In this document: positions 9,818 to 18,148 of the stretch, one piece after another
How the letters are laid out: every line of letters starts with the position of its first letter
Numbering within the stretch: position 1 is the first letter of the stretch
Source of the DNA: Rubellimicrobium aerolatum
GTDB taxonomy: Bacteria; Pseudomonadota; Alphaproteobacteria; Rhodobacterales; Rhodobacteraceae
DNA: 32,929 nucleotides
Direction of reading: 5' to 3'
Assembly: GCF_017872975.1 (NCBI RefSeq)
Contig: NZ_JAGGJP010000023.1
Location: forward strand, 1-32,929
Position numbers and translations under genes: made by a program
The notes under the pieces: model-generated
Database searches by the model: none
What the model saw: only the letters and a program-made list of their open reading frames with translations
Told to the model about the DNA's origin: nothing

Positions 9818-10342
9818 CTACCACTCCCGCGAGGCGATCGGGTTCGGGGGCAGGGGCACCTCGGGCGTGGCCGGCGCCTCCGCGCCGTCCGAGGCCGTGA
9901 GCCGCGCGCCGCCCAGCACCTCGTCGAGCGCCTGGGGCGAGGCCCGGGGCGGCTCGGGGGCCGGGCTGGGGGAGGGGTCGGAGGGCGGGGGCGGCGGCGT
10001 GGGCTCCTCCGCGACCGCCGTGGGCTGGCCGCGCTGCTCGAAGACCTCGGTCGAGATCAGGAGCCGCTCCACGATGCAGGCGCGGTCGCCCTCGCAGGCC
10101 TGGCGGCGGGCCAGCAGCGCGTCGGCGATGCGCCGCGCCTCCCGCTGGCCGATGCGGGCGGCGAGGCGGTCGTAGGCGGCGACCGTCCGCCGCTCCAGCG
10201 CGGCGAGGCCGGGGTCGGCGCAGATCGCCGCCTCGGTCCGGGTGGAGGCGTCGCGGCAGTCGAAGGACGGGCCGTCCTGCGCCCGGAGCGCGGCGGGCCA
10301 GAGCAGGAGGCCGGTCAGGAGGAGGGGAATCGCGGGCGTCAT
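9818..10342 (-). CDS. second LprI/DUF1311-like secreted protein with Pro-rich tail
   Basis: 174 aa. Signal peptide at residues 1-22 ('LLLTGLLLWPAALRAQD'). The mature N-terminus shows the DUF1311 pattern: 'SFDCRDASTRTEAAICADPGLAALERRTVAAYDRLAAR', then 'LARRQACEGDRACIVERLL' with four cysteines. After residue 110 follows a low-complexity Pro/Ser/Glu tail ('PTPPPPPSDPSPSPAPEPP') and an acidic end. Predicted periplasmic; function unknown. It converges on ureG. It is a more distant relative, not a close duplicate, of the DUF1311 protein between ureB and ureC. Start ATG at 10342 is the first that gives the signal peptide. Confidence 0.75.
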   Translation of the reverse strand: MTPAIPLLLTGLLLWPAALRAQDGPSFDCRDASTRTEAAICADPGLAALERRTVAAYDRLAARIGQREARRIADALLARRQACEGDRACIVERLLISTEVFEQRGQPTAVAEEPTPPPPPSDPSPSPAPEPPRASPQALDEVLGGARLTASDGAEAPATPEVPLPPNPIASREW

Positions 10343-10400
10343 GCGTGGGTCCGGCAAGGTCGCGGCCCAACGCCTCGGGGGCCCCGGCGTTCCGCGGGCA

Positions 10401-10429
10401 TTGACGCGGGGGGCGGCGGTGGACTTGAG
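10401..10429 (+). promoter_or_regulatory. candidate promoter of the PAS sensor kinase
   Basis: TTGACG (10401-10406), 17-base spacer, CTTGAG (10424-10429), 28 bp before the kinase start. Good -35, poor -10, the same shape as the candidate upstream of ureC. Prediction only. Confidence 0.33.
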
Positions 10430-10456
10430 TGGGGCGAGGGGACCGATGGAGCCGGG

Positions 10457-11887
10457 ATGACGCCGCGCCTGCACCTGAGCGATGCCGGCTGGCCCCGGGG
10501 GATCGAGCCGGGGGCCCGGTCCATCCTGGACGCCCTTCCCTCCATCGTCTTCGTCACCGACGCCGCGGGCGCGACCGTCTACGTCAACGCGGAATACGAG
10601 CGCTACACCGGACGGTCGGCCGAGGCGCTGCTGGGCCACGGCTGGGCCTCGCTGGTCCATCCGGAGGACCGGGCGCCGACCGAAGCCGCCTGGGCCGGGG
10701 CGCTGCGGGCCGGAACGCCGGTCGAGGTGGAGTATCGCCTGCGCGGCGCCGACGGGACGCATCGCTGGTTCAAGGGCCGCGTCGCGCCCCAGCGCGACGC
10801 GGCGGGCGGGCCGGTGCTGCGCTGGGTCGGCACCTGCACCGACATCCACGAGCTCAAGACCGCCGAGGCGCAGTCGCGCGAGGCCGAGGCCTGGCTTCGG
10901 CTGGCGCAGGAGGCCTCGGGCGCGGGAACCTTCGCCTGGACCCCCGCCACCGACGAGATGCGGTGGTCGGCCGAGTGCAAGGCGATCTTCGGCCTGCCGC
11001 CCGACGCGGCGATGACGGACGGGCTGTTCATGTCCCGCGTCCATCCCGACGACCGCGAGGCGGTGCGGGCGGCGGTCGCACGGGCCTTCGACCCCGCGGG
11101 GGACGGGCGCTACGCGCTGGACTACCGCGCGCTCCGGCCGGACGGGACGGTGCGCTGGGTGGACGCGCGGGGCCGCGTCCTGCCCGGCCCCGACGGGGGG
11201 CCGCGCTTCATCGGCACCGTGCTCGACGTGACGGAGGCGCGGCGGACCGCCGAGGCGCTGGCCCTCGCTCTCGAGGGCAAGGAGGCGCTGCTCTACGAGG
11301 TCAACCACCGGGTCAAGAACAACCTCCAGATGGTGACGGGCCTTTTGGCGATGCAGGCCGCGCGCAGCCACAACGCCGAGACGCGGCGCCACCTGCGCGA
11401 GGCGCAGTCGCGGATCGGGGTGATGTCGGCCATCCACCAGAGCCTCTACAGCCTCGATACCCATGGCGAGGTGGACATGGTGCCGTTCCTGCGCCGCCTG
11501 GCCGGGGACACGGTGGCGGCCCAGGGCGAGGGCCGCATCGCGCTGACCGTCGCGGGCGAGGGCGAGGCGGTCATGCCGCTGCGGCGGGCGCTGCCCCTGG
11601 CGCTGATCGTGAGCGAGCTCCTGACCAACGCGCTCAAGTACGCCTTCGCGGCGGGCGCGGCCGGCACCATCCGCCTGCGGGTGGAGCCGCGGGGCGGCAC
11701 GCTCCGGGTCGAGGTCGCGGACGACGGCGCGGGGTTGCCCGAGGGGTTCGAGCCGCGCAGGTCCACCGGCCTCGGGATGCGGATCATCGCCGCCTTGGCC
11801 GCGCAGGTCGGCGGCGAGGTGGCGGTGCTGCCGGCCACGCGGGGCGCCGCCTTCGCCGTCGAGGTGCCGCTGGGCGCCGGGGACTGA
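10457..11887 (+). CDS. PAS-PAS sensor histidine kinase (HisKA_2 type)
   Basis: 476 aa, soluble (no membrane segments). Domains in order: PAS 1 at about residues 22-140 ('ILDALPSIVFVTDAAGATVYVNAEYERYTG'), PAS 2 at about 150-268 ('TFAWTPATDEMRWSAECKAIFG', ending 'GTVLDVTEARR'), HisKA_2 dimerisation helix with phospho-accepting H284 ('NHRVKNNLQMVTGLLAMQ'), and a C-terminal HATPase ('SELLTNALKYAF', 'VADDGAGLP', 'STGLGMRI'). This architecture is common in alphaproteobacterial cytoplasmic kinases of the HisKA_2/HWE group, many acting in general stress or light responses. PAS 1 has no cysteine in a LOV 'NCRFL' motif, so it is not a LOV photoreceptor. No response regulator is adjacent; a single-domain receiver lies 15 kb downstream. 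Signal unknown. Confidence 0.9.
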   Translation: MTPRLHLSDAGWPRGIEPGARSILDALPSIVFVTDAAGATVYVNAEYERYTGRSAEALLGHGWASLVHPEDRAPTEAAWAGALRAGTPVEVEYRLRGADGTHRWFKGRVAPQRDAAGGPVLRWVGTCTDIHELKTAEAQSREAEAWLRLAQEASGAGTFAWTPATDEMRWSAECKAIFGLPPDAAMTDGLFMSRVHPDDREAVRAAVARAFDPAGDGRYALDYRALRPDGTVRWVDARGRVLPGPDGGPRFIGTVLDVTEARRTAEALALALEGKEALLYEVNHRVKNNLQMVTGLLAMQAARSHNAETRRHLREAQSRIGVMSAIHQSLYSLDTHGEVDMVPFLRRLAGDTVAAQGEGRIALTVAGEGEAVMPLRRALPLALIVSELLTNALKYAFAAGAAGTIRLRVEPRGGTLRVEVADDGAGLPEGFEPRRSTGLGMRIIAALAAQVGGEVAVLPATRGAAFAVEVPLGAGD

Positions 11888-11897
11888 CCCGCGCGCC

Positions 11898-12104
11898 TCA
11901 GGCCGCCCCGTCGGCCAGGGCCGGCCCCCGGGGCGGGGCCGCGCGGCGGGCGGGGAAGGGCAGCACGATGGCCGCGCCCCCGGGCGGGGGGCCGCGCCGG
12001 CCCGCGCGGATCTCGGGGCCGAGCAGCACCAGGTTGGAGCGCCCGGTGGCGCCGGTCGCCCGGAACTCCGCGATCAGTCGTTCGAACCAGTCGGACAGTT
12101 CCAT
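11898..12104 (-). CDS. small hypothetical protein
   Basis: 68 aa. Begins 'MELSDWFERLIAEFRATGATGRSNLVLLGPEIRAGRR', then a Pro/Gly-rich stretch and 'AAIVLPFPARR'. The start at 12104 has an excellent ribosome-binding site on the minus strand (GGAGGG, 8 bases spacing), which supports a real gene. No family recognised. It converges with the sensor kinase (10 bp gap). Confidence 0.5.
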   Translation of the reverse strand: MELSDWFERLIAEFRATGATGRSNLVLLGPEIRAGRRGPPPGGAAIVLPFPARRAAPPRGPALADGAA

Positions 12105-12205
12105 GTCCCATCCCTCCGCATCACCCGGGACCAGCAAAGCACGGCCCGGTAAACGGCGTGTCACCAGCGCCGCCGCCGGACGGGAAATCTCTGCGCGTCG
12201 TTAAT

Positions 12206-12222
12206 CGGATCTTAGCGATCCG
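12206..12222. promoter_or_regulatory. perfect inverted repeat in an A+T-richer intergenic patch
   Basis: CGGATC - TTAGC - GATCCG, 6-bp arms around a 5-base centre, in the 261-bp gap between two divergent small genes (starts 12104 and 12366). The patch 'gttaatcggatcttagc' is one of the least GC-rich spots in this region. It could be an operator for a dimeric regulator; nothing identifies the protein. The rest of the gap holds no other feature I can support. Confidence 0.3.
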
Positions 12223-12365
12223 CGCCGCATGAAGGGCCGATGCCACCGGGTCCCGGCGGCGACCGGAGCCCGCGATGCCATGACGCCCGTTCCCCGAGCC
12301 AAGCCTTCCCGATCCCCGGGACCGGCCTCCGGCCCCGTCCTTCCCCCTCACCCCACGGAGCTGCG

Positions 12366-12638
12366 ATGCGCCCTCCCGAATCCGTCCGGCGCGACCGGGA
12401 CGACCTGACCTATCCGGTGCGGGTCCGCTTCCGCGTGCCGTCCCACGACCCCGGCCCCATGCTGGAGCGGGTCCAGTCCTGGCTTCGGGCGGAGCTGGGC
12501 GCGCGCGCCGTGGCCCACCTCGTCACCGGCGGGGACGGCCCCGTGCTGGAGGCGCACTTCCTCGATCTCGGGGAAGCGGCGCAATTCCAGGACGCCTTTC
12601 CAGCGCTGGAACTGTCGGCGGCCCAGCTTGGCGGCTGA
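12366..12638 (+). CDS. small hypothetical protein
   Basis: 90 aa. '[30 protein letters not shown]' followed by '[33 protein letters not shown]': a beta-alpha-beta pattern that suggests a small ferredoxin-like fold. No signal peptide or motif. GGAG lies 6 bases before the ATG at 12366. No family recognised. Followed by the minus-strand tRNA-Ala gene. Confidence 0.6.
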   Translation: MRPPESVRRDRDDLTYPVRVRFRVPSHDPGPMLERVQSWLRAELGARAVAHLVTGGDGPVLEAHFLDLGEAAQFQDAFPALELSAAQLGG

Positions 12639-12659
12639 GGCGCATCCTGTCGGGAAGGA

Positions 12660-12735
<76 letters not shown>

Positions 12736-12769
12736 ACGGCGGCGTATGTGGACCGGGCGGCCGGCGGTG

Positions 12770-13273
12770 TCAAGCGGCCCCGGGCGGCTCGCCGAGGTCC
12801 CCCGGCGTCAGGCGGAAGGCCTGGCCGAAGCCGCCGTTCAGGAACGCCGACCAGGGCGCGAGGCGCAGCAGGAGGAAATCGGCGAAGTCGTAGTAGAGCG
12901 TCGTCTTGGGATGCGCGGCGAGCCAGCCCTCGCGGTGCGCGGCCTTGTCGGCGGGCTCGGCGCGGGCAAGGAGCGTGAGGCGCGGATGGGTCAGCGGGTC
13001 GCCCTTGGGGCCGGGCTCGCCCACCAGGAGCGAGCAGGCGGGATCGGCCCGGAGGGCGCGCGTGTGCATCGCCAGCGTGGAGACCAGGGCCAGCGCCGCC
13101 GTCCCGTCCCAGCCGACGGCGATCCGGGTCACCGCGGGCGAGCCCGAGTCCGGATCGAGCACCCCGAGCGCGCCGTGCCGGGCCTCGCGCAGGAGGCGGC
13201 GGGCGAGGGCGCGGGCCTGGTCGTCGGTGGGGCGGATCGGATCGGGGCGCGGTTCGGGGCGCGGCTCGGCCAT
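12770..13273 (-). CDS. pyridoxamine 5'-phosphate oxidase-like (HugZ/FMN-binding split barrel) protein
   Basis: 167 aa. The split-barrel pattern is seen: '[26 protein letters not shown]', '[41 protein letters not shown]', then '[21 protein letters not shown]'. These resemble the N-terminal domain of HugZ-type proteins, which bind FMN or degrade heme; the C-terminal DUF2470 domain of full HugZ is absent. Substrate unknown. It follows the 88-aa gene with only 4 bases between stop and start and has its own AAGGAG site, so the two form one operon. Downstream lies tRNA-Ala on the same strand. Confidence 0.8.
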   Translation of the reverse strand: MAEPRPEPRPDPIRPTDDQARALARRLLREARHGALGVLDPDSGSPAVTRIAVGWDGTAALALVSTLAMHTRALRADPACSLLVGEPGPKGDPLTHPRLTLLARAEPADKAAHREGWLAAHPKTTLYYDFADFLLLRLAPWSAFLNGGFGQAFRLTPGDLGEPPGAA

Positions 13274-13277
13274 GGGG

Positions 13278-13544
13278 TCACTCCTTGGGGGCGAAGGGGG
13301 CGGTGAACTCGGCCCGGCCGGTGGCCTTGTCGTGGACGCAGGCCAGCCGGTCGGTGCCGGCCGGTTGGGTCACGGCGAGGAGGGCCACGCCAGGGCGATT
13401 GGAGCCGAAGGGGTTCACCTCCACGCGCGCCTCGCCGGGGCGGTCGAGCGCCGCGAGCCAGGCGGCGCGGACCTCCTCGCAGGAGGTGGTCCAGACGGCC
13501 TCGCCGTCGGCGAGGGTGGCGGACAGGAGCAGGAACGGTCGCAT
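13278..13544 (-). CDS. hypothetical protein, first gene of the PNPOx-like unit
   Basis: 88 aa. 'MRPFLLLSATLADGEAVWTTSCEEVRAAWLAAL' then 'ARVEVNPFGSNRPGVALLAVTQPAGTDRLACVHDKATGRAEFTAPF'. The N-terminus could be a weak signal peptide, but a cytoplasmic protein is equally possible. The ATG at 13544 follows GGAGG with about 6 bases spacing. Family not recognised. Its close spacing with the flavin-like gene downstream suggests a shared role. It is the last intact gene before the insertion-sequence graveyard. Confidence 0.6.
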   Translation of the reverse strand: MRPFLLLSATLADGEAVWTTSCEEVRAAWLAALDRPGEARVEVNPFGSNRPGVALLAVTQPAGTDRLACVHDKATGRAEFTAPFAPKE

Positions 13545-13862
13545 CGGGGGCCTCCGGGCCGGTCGGGGGGAGAACACCACGTCGGGCGATCCGGGGGAAG
13601 CGGCTCGGCGTCCGGGGGCCCCGGCTCTCGGTCCTGGCGGGCGGGTCGCGACGCGGGGCCGGCAGGGACTCTGCCGCTCGCCGCTGGCGCGGCTCGGGGC
13701 CGTCATGCAGTTCGATCCAGTCTCGAACGGACTGACCTGCAAAACAGGGTCTTACCGAGGGAACTGGCCCCTCTTTCGACCGGACACTCAAGGTTAGCCA
13801 TGGAGGCCCAGGTTCATGCCCGAGCACGTGCTTGGAGACTGCGGCCTCCTGTATGCTTGGGC
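13545..13862. other. gene-free stretch at the edge of the IS graveyard
   Basis: 318 bases without a supported gene. The first part holds the promoter of the 88-aa gene on the minus strand. From about 13690 the base composition drops and the sequence reads like the untranslated end of an insertion sequence ('ctctttcgaccggacactca' near 13772), but no matching inverted end could be found on the far side, so the IS boundaries remain undefined. Confidence 0.4.
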
Positions 13863-14765
13863 GTGAGCAAGTCCGCCCCCGCCCGCCACCGCACGACGAA
13901 CTGGCCTGATTGCGATGCGGCGCTGCGTCGACGGGGCTCCCTGCTGGCGTGGTTGGCCCCGAATCGGGGACGACCTGAGGCGTTCTCGGATGCCGCCATC
14001 CAGTTCTGCCTGTCGATCAAGGTCGTCTTTGGCTTGGCGCCACGGCGGACGATCGGGATGGTGGAACGCCTAGCTCGAAGATGGCAGGGCTGGACTGGCC
14101 GGTGCGGGACCGCTCCACGCTCTGCCGCAGGCAGATGACCGTCGACATCCACATCCTCTTCCGGCGCGGGGACGATCCCCTGGACCTGCTGGTCGACAGC
14201 ACGGCATGAAGATGCGCCGCGATGGCGGGTGGCAGGTGCGCCGACATGGAGCGAGCCGACGAGGGCAGCGGCGCAAGGTCCACCTGGCCATGGACATGGC
14301 CACCGGGACATCCGTGGGGTGGGGTTCGCCTCCAGCCGGGAGGGCGACAGCCCGGTCCTGTCGGACCTGCCGGCGCAGATCCCGGCCGAGCCGAGCATGG
14401 GCGCCATCACGGCGGAGGGTGCCTGCGACACGCCGACCTGCCACTCGGCCATCGCTGGGCGGGGCGGCACCGCGGTCATTCCCAACCGCAGGAACGGCCG
14501 CCACTGGTTCGAGGATGGCCCCGCCGCAAGGGCCAGGAATGAGATCCTGCGAGCCTCGAGGCACTTCGGTCGGGCGTTCTGGTGGGGGCTGACAGGCACC
14601 CACGCCCGAAATCGCATCGAAGCCCCAATGCGCCGCCTCGAAGCTTTCGGCGAGCGGATCGCCGCACGAGACCCCGACCGCCAGACCGCTGGGATCCACA
14701 CCCGTATCGCCCTCTTGAACCGCTTCTCGGCCCTGGCATGGGCCGCGACCACCCGGGTCGTCTGA
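13863..14765 (+). pseudogene. decayed IS5-family-like transposase
   Basis: A DDE transposase can be read only by changing frame at least three times. Pieces in order: 'SKSAPARHRTTNWPDCDAALRRRGS...FSDAAIQFCLSIKVVFGL' (13866-14070), a shifted piece 'LDWPVRDRSTLCRRQMTVDIHI...LDLLVDST' (to about 14205, first catalytic Asp in 'VDST'), then 'MKMRRDGGWQVRRHGASRRGQRRKVHLAMD', then 'SSREGDSPVLSDLPAQIP...ACDTPTCHSAIAGRGG' and 'ARNRIEAPMRRLEAFGERIAARD...LNRFSALA' ending at 14765. The order matches IS5/IS903-group transposases. Numerous frameshifts mean it is inactive. It carries somewhat lower GC than flanking genes, as expected of acquired DNA. Confidence 0.85.
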
Positions 14766-14835
14766 ACTCAAGGGGAGAGGGGAAAACTCGACCTCGGACC
14801 GAGCTACGCAACAACGCCATCGGGAGAGGTAAGCG

Positions 14836-15177
14836 GCGCTGAAGGTCAAGAGACTGACGTGGCAGCATGGCGAACCGGAGGACCTGGTGACGGATGGGCT
14901 CAGGTCTTGCAGGGCAGCCCTGAAGGACATTGGAGCCGAGTTTCGGCAAGTCACCGGGCGATGGGAGAACAACCGGGTCGAGGACTCCCACCTGCCTTTC
15001 CGACGACGCGGGCGCCATGCTGCGGTTCAGGCGCATCCACCCCTTCAGACGGTTGCTGCGGTCCACAGGGCGATGCACCGCCATTTCAGCGCCGAGCGGA
15101 GCCGCACCAGCCGAGATCACGACTAGCAGGCCCGAACTGCCGCTCTCGCCGAGTGGCGGGCGCTCCGCGCCGACTGA
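14836..15177 (+). pseudogene. decayed C-terminal fragment of an IS6-family-like transposase
   Basis: Reads 'LVTDGLRSCRAALKDIGAEFRQVTGRWENNR-VEDSHLPFRRR' from about 14884, the hallmark of IS6/IS26-type transposases around the last catalytic residues. A frame change follows ('AMLRFRRIHP' in another frame), then 'VAAVHRAMHRHFSAERS', an in-frame TAG at 15124-15126, and 'ARTAALAEWRALRAD' up to TGA at 15177. The first two thirds of the gene are missing. The fragment begins about 70 bp after the IS5-like remnant, so two elements accumulated at one site and both decayed. Confidence 0.85.
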
Positions 15178-15645
15178 CGCTCAGCGCGCCCGCCGCAACC
15201 GGGACGAGTTCGCATCCGTCCGACAGCACCGCCAAGCTCGCAGCGCCTCCATGTCCGTCGCTTCACCCCGGACTCTTGCAGGCTCCTGCTCGTGAGGGGA
15301 CGCAACCTCCGCGCGGCGTTTCGCCTTGCTTCACCGACCGCTTGCCAAGGTCCGCATCGGCCCACGACGGCAACCGGTCCGGAGCCGACCCTCGACCGCC
15401 ACGCCGGCGGGCGGGCCCGCGTCGATCCTGCCACGCCCGGCGAACCCGTGACGATCGATGTCCGGCGGGCCGACGCGGGCCGGGTCGCGGGCGCATCCGT
15501 CCGGCGGCGCGGCGAGGCTGGATGCGCCGGTGGCCTTGGGGCTTGAGGCCGGTGGACGAGGGCCTCGACAGAACCTAGACCCTGGAACCCAGGCCGACGA
15601 CGCCAGTCGCGCGTTGCCTGATCCGCGCCAGCATGGACGAGGAAC
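15178..15645. other. gene-free stretch upstream of the GH4 gene
   Basis: 468 bases. No reading frame here looks like a known protein. The distal part must contain the promoter of the GH4 gene. A small inverted repeat CCTGG-AAC-CCAGG lies at 15581-15593, about 55 bp before the start, and may be an operator. The rest may be leftover mobile-element or host DNA too eroded to place. Confidence 0.4.
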
Positions 15646-17010
15646 ATGACCACCATCACCTTCATCGGGGCGGGCTCGACCGTCTTCACCAGGAACATCG
15701 CGGGCGACATCCTGCACCGGGAGGCGCTGCGGGGCGCCACGATCCGCCTGATGGACATCGACCCGAAGCGGCTGGAAGAGTCCGAGGTCGTGGTGGGCAA
15801 GCTCGCCCGGACGCTCGGGGGCCACGCCAGGGTGGAGGCCCACACCGACCAGCGCCGCGCGCTGGAGGGGGCCGATTTCGTGGTGGTGAGCTTCCAGATC
15901 GGCGGCTACGAGCCGGCGACGGTGACGGACTTCGAGGTGCCCAAGCGGTTCGGCCTGCGCCAGACCATCGCCGACACATTGGGGATCGGCGGGATCATGC
16001 GGGGGCTGCGGACGGTGCCGCATCTGTGGTCCATCTGCGCGGACATGATGGAGGTCTGCCCCCAGGCCATCATGCTGCAATACGTGAACCCCATGGCGAT
16101 CAACACCTGGGCGATCGGGGCGAAGCATCCGGCGATCCGGCAAGTGGGGCTCTGCCATTCGGTGCAAGGCACGGCCTGGGAGCTGGCGCGCGACCTCGGG
16201 ATCCCCGTGGAGGAGATCCGCTACCGGGCGGGCGGCATCAACCACATGAGCTTCTTCCTGAACTTCGAGCACCGCCAGCCGGACGGCTCCCACGTGGACC
16301 TTTATCCGGCGCTGCGGCAGGGCTACCGGGAGGGGCGCCTCCCCAAGCCCTCGCACTGGAACGCGCGCTGCCCCAACAAGGTGCGCTACGAGATGCTGAT
16401 GCGGCTGGGCTACTTCGTGACCGAATCGTCGGAGCACTTCGCGGAATACACCCCCTGGTTCATCAAGCGCGACCGGCGCGACCTGATCGAGCGCTTCGGC
16501 ATCCCGCTGGACGAATATCCGAAGCGCTGCGTCGAGCAGATCGCGCGCTGGGAGAAGGAGGCGCGGGAGCATCGGGACGCGGAGGGGATCATGGTGACGC
16601 CCTCGCACGAGTATGCGTCCAGCATCGTCAACTCGGTCGTGACGGGCGAGCCCTCGGTGATCTACGGCAACGTCCTCAACGAGGGGTTCATCCCGCAACT
16701 TCCCCACGGCTGCGCCGTCGAGGTTCCGGTCCTCGTGGACGGCAACGGCCTCCAGCCCACGCCCGTTCGGGACATCCCGCCCCAACTGATCGCGCTGCAA
16801 CGAACCAGCATCAACGTGCAGGAGCTGACGGTCGCGGCGCTCCTGACCGAGAGCCGCGAGCACATCTATCACGCGGCGATGCTCGATCCGCACACGGGGG
16901 CGGAGCTGGACCTCGACCAGATCTGGGCGCTGGTGGACGAGCTGCTGGAGGCGCATGGCGGGCTCATGCCGCAATGGGCCCGGCCGGAGGCGCGGACGAA
17001 GGCGGGATGA
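15646..17010 (+). CDS. glycoside hydrolase family 4, alpha-galactosidase-like (MelA type)
   Basis: 454 aa. GH4 enzymes cleave glycosides through an NAD+-dependent oxidation-elimination mechanism with Mn2+, in the cytoplasm. Seen: N-terminal NAD-binding 'TFIGAGSTVFTRNI', 'MDIDPKRL', 'QYVNPMAINTWA' near residue 147, the metal-binding 'GLCHSVQGT' with C170 and H171, and 'GGINHMSFF' with N199 and H200. The CHS and NHM motifs favour alpha-galactosidase or alpha-glucuronidase over the 6-phospho-glycosidase branch. Length fits. AGGA lies 5 bases before the ATG at 15646. It is convergent with an AraC regulator and near a sugar ABC transporter, so the imported sugar is probably an alpha-linked oligosaccharide. 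Exact substrate cannot be fixed from sequence. Confidence 0.85.
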   Translation: MTTITFIGAGSTVFTRNIAGDILHREALRGATIRLMDIDPKRLEESEVVVGKLARTLGGHARVEAHTDQRRALEGADFVVVSFQIGGYEPATVTDFEVPKRFGLRQTIADTLGIGGIMRGLRTVPHLWSICADMMEVCPQAIMLQYVNPMAINTWAIGAKHPAIRQVGLCHSVQGTAWELARDLGIPVEEIRYRAGGINHMSFFLNFEHRQPDGSHVDLYPALRQGYREGRLPKPSHWNARCPNKVRYEMLMRLGYFVTESSEHFAEYTPWFIKRDRRDLIERFGIPLDEYPKRCVEQIARWEKEAREHRDAEGIMVTPSHEYASSIVNSVVTGEPSVIYGNVLNEGFIPQLPHGCAVEVPVLVDGNGLQPTPVRDIPPQLIALQRTSINVQELTVAALLTESREHIYHAAMLDPHTGAELDLDQIWALVDELLEAHGGLMPQWARPEARTKAG

Positions 17011-17157
17011 CGGATGGGACGGGGCCGGCGCGAGCCATGGCCCGTCCCGAGGTCCATCGACGTTCGGAGCCGATGGCCCGGCGGAAGCCAAGCGGCGGCC
17101 GTTTCGGGCGGGGCGGCGGTCTGGCCCGGCCGAGCCGCCGGCGTCCGTGGCCCCCGC

Positions 17158-18039
17158 TCAGGCCTGGAGGGCCAGGGGCAGGGCGCGGTGCTCGCGCTTG
17201 AACTCCGAGGGGGTCATCCCGGCCTTCTTGCGGAAGCACTTGTTGAAGGCAGAGACCGAGCCGAAGCCGCTGTCCATGGCGACCTGCAGGATGCTCGCGT
17301 CGTCCCTCGTCAGGAGCGCCTGGGCGTAGGACACGCGCATCAGGCTCACGTATTCGCCGAGCGACATGCCCGTGGAGCGCTTGAAGACGGTCATGGCGTA
17401 TTTGGGGTGGATGTCGGCCGAGGCGGCGATGTCCACGCAGTCGATGTCCTCGCGGAAGTTCTCGGCGATGAAGCCGCAGATGCGGCGGATGCCCTGGAAG
17501 CTCGCCTGCTCGGCCTGCGCGCCGGGACTGGGGTCGGCGGCTTCGAGGATCTCGTGCGGCTCCAGGCCGATTCGTTCGAGGCGGAGGAGCAGCTCGTCGA
17601 TCCCGTGGCGCACGAGGCGGGCGTCCTTGGACGTCAGGTAGCGCGCGCGTCGCGTGAAGGCCGGGGCGTCGTCGGGCTGGGGCTCGCTCGCAAGCAGCGT
17701 CGCGCCCCGCATGAGCCGCTGCTGCAACTCGGGCGCCAGGCGCAGCCGGAAGAAGTGGAGGAGCGGCAGGTGGATGGCGTGGAAGTAGGTGTCCGCCCGC
17801 GTGTCCACGACCCGGTGCGGCAGGCCGCCCCAGAAGAGCGCGACGGTTCCGGCCTCGAGCCGGACGCGGTGGCCGTGCATCTCGTATTCGACGCCGCCGC
17901 GAAACACGAAGTTGACCTCGGCCTGGGCGTGCCAGTGGGGCGCGGCCATGATGCCGGGTTGCTCGCAGCTGACGACGATCTCGTTCGGGACCCTCTCGAC
18001 CCGGCTGGCCCTGGGGTCCCAGTAACGCTTTCCGTCCAT
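17158..18039 (-). CDS. AraC-family transcriptional regulator with cupin domain
   Basis: 293 aa. N-terminal cupin ligand-binding domain at about residues 20-110 ('PHWHAQAEVNFVFRGGVEYEMHGHRVRLEAGTVALFWGGLPHRVVD') and a C-terminal double helix-turn-helix at about 190-290 ('VDIAASADIHPKYAMTVFKRSTGMSLGEYVSLMRVSYAQALL' and 'ILQVAMDSGFGSVSAFNKCFRKKAGMTPSEFKREHR'). The ATG at 18039 follows AAAGG. It is divergent from the sugar-binding protein gene (109 bp between starts) and convergent with the GH4 gene, so it most likely activates the transporter operon and perhaps GH4 in response to a sugar. A CTTGG-CC-CCAAG inverted repeat at 18089-18100 is a candidate operator in the shared gap. Confidence 0.9.
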   Translation of the reverse strand: MDGKRYWDPRASRVERVPNEIVVSCEQPGIMAAPHWHAQAEVNFVFRGGVEYEMHGHRVRLEAGTVALFWGGLPHRVVDTRADTYFHAIHLPLLHFFRLRLAPELQQRLMRGATLLASEPQPDDAPAFTRRARYLTSKDARLVRHGIDELLLRLERIGLEPHEILEAADPSPGAQAEQASFQGIRRICGFIAENFREDIDCVDIAASADIHPKYAMTVFKRSTGMSLGEYVSLMRVSYAQALLTRDDASILQVAMDSGFGSVSAFNKCFRKKAGMTPSEFKREHRALPLALQA

Positions 18040-18148
18040 CTTACCTTTCGCGCAGTCTGTCTTTGGATCGGCCGAGACGCGACCCGGCCTTGGCCCCAAG
18101 TTACGGGGAGGCCCCGGAAGCGGGCAACACACAATGGGAGGAACCACC

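Noticed and set aside
10457-11887. LOV photoreceptor kinase
   Set aside because: The PAS domains lack the flavin-binding cysteine motif of LOV domains.
13690-13760. tRNA-like stretch ('cagttcgatccagtctcgaacg')
   Set aside because: Only a short stem around TCGAACG can form; there is no acceptor, D or T arm set.
15292-15546. 84-aa frame upstream of the GH4 gene
   Set aside because: No ribosome-binding site, no motif, and composition like the other random frames; kept as gene-free.
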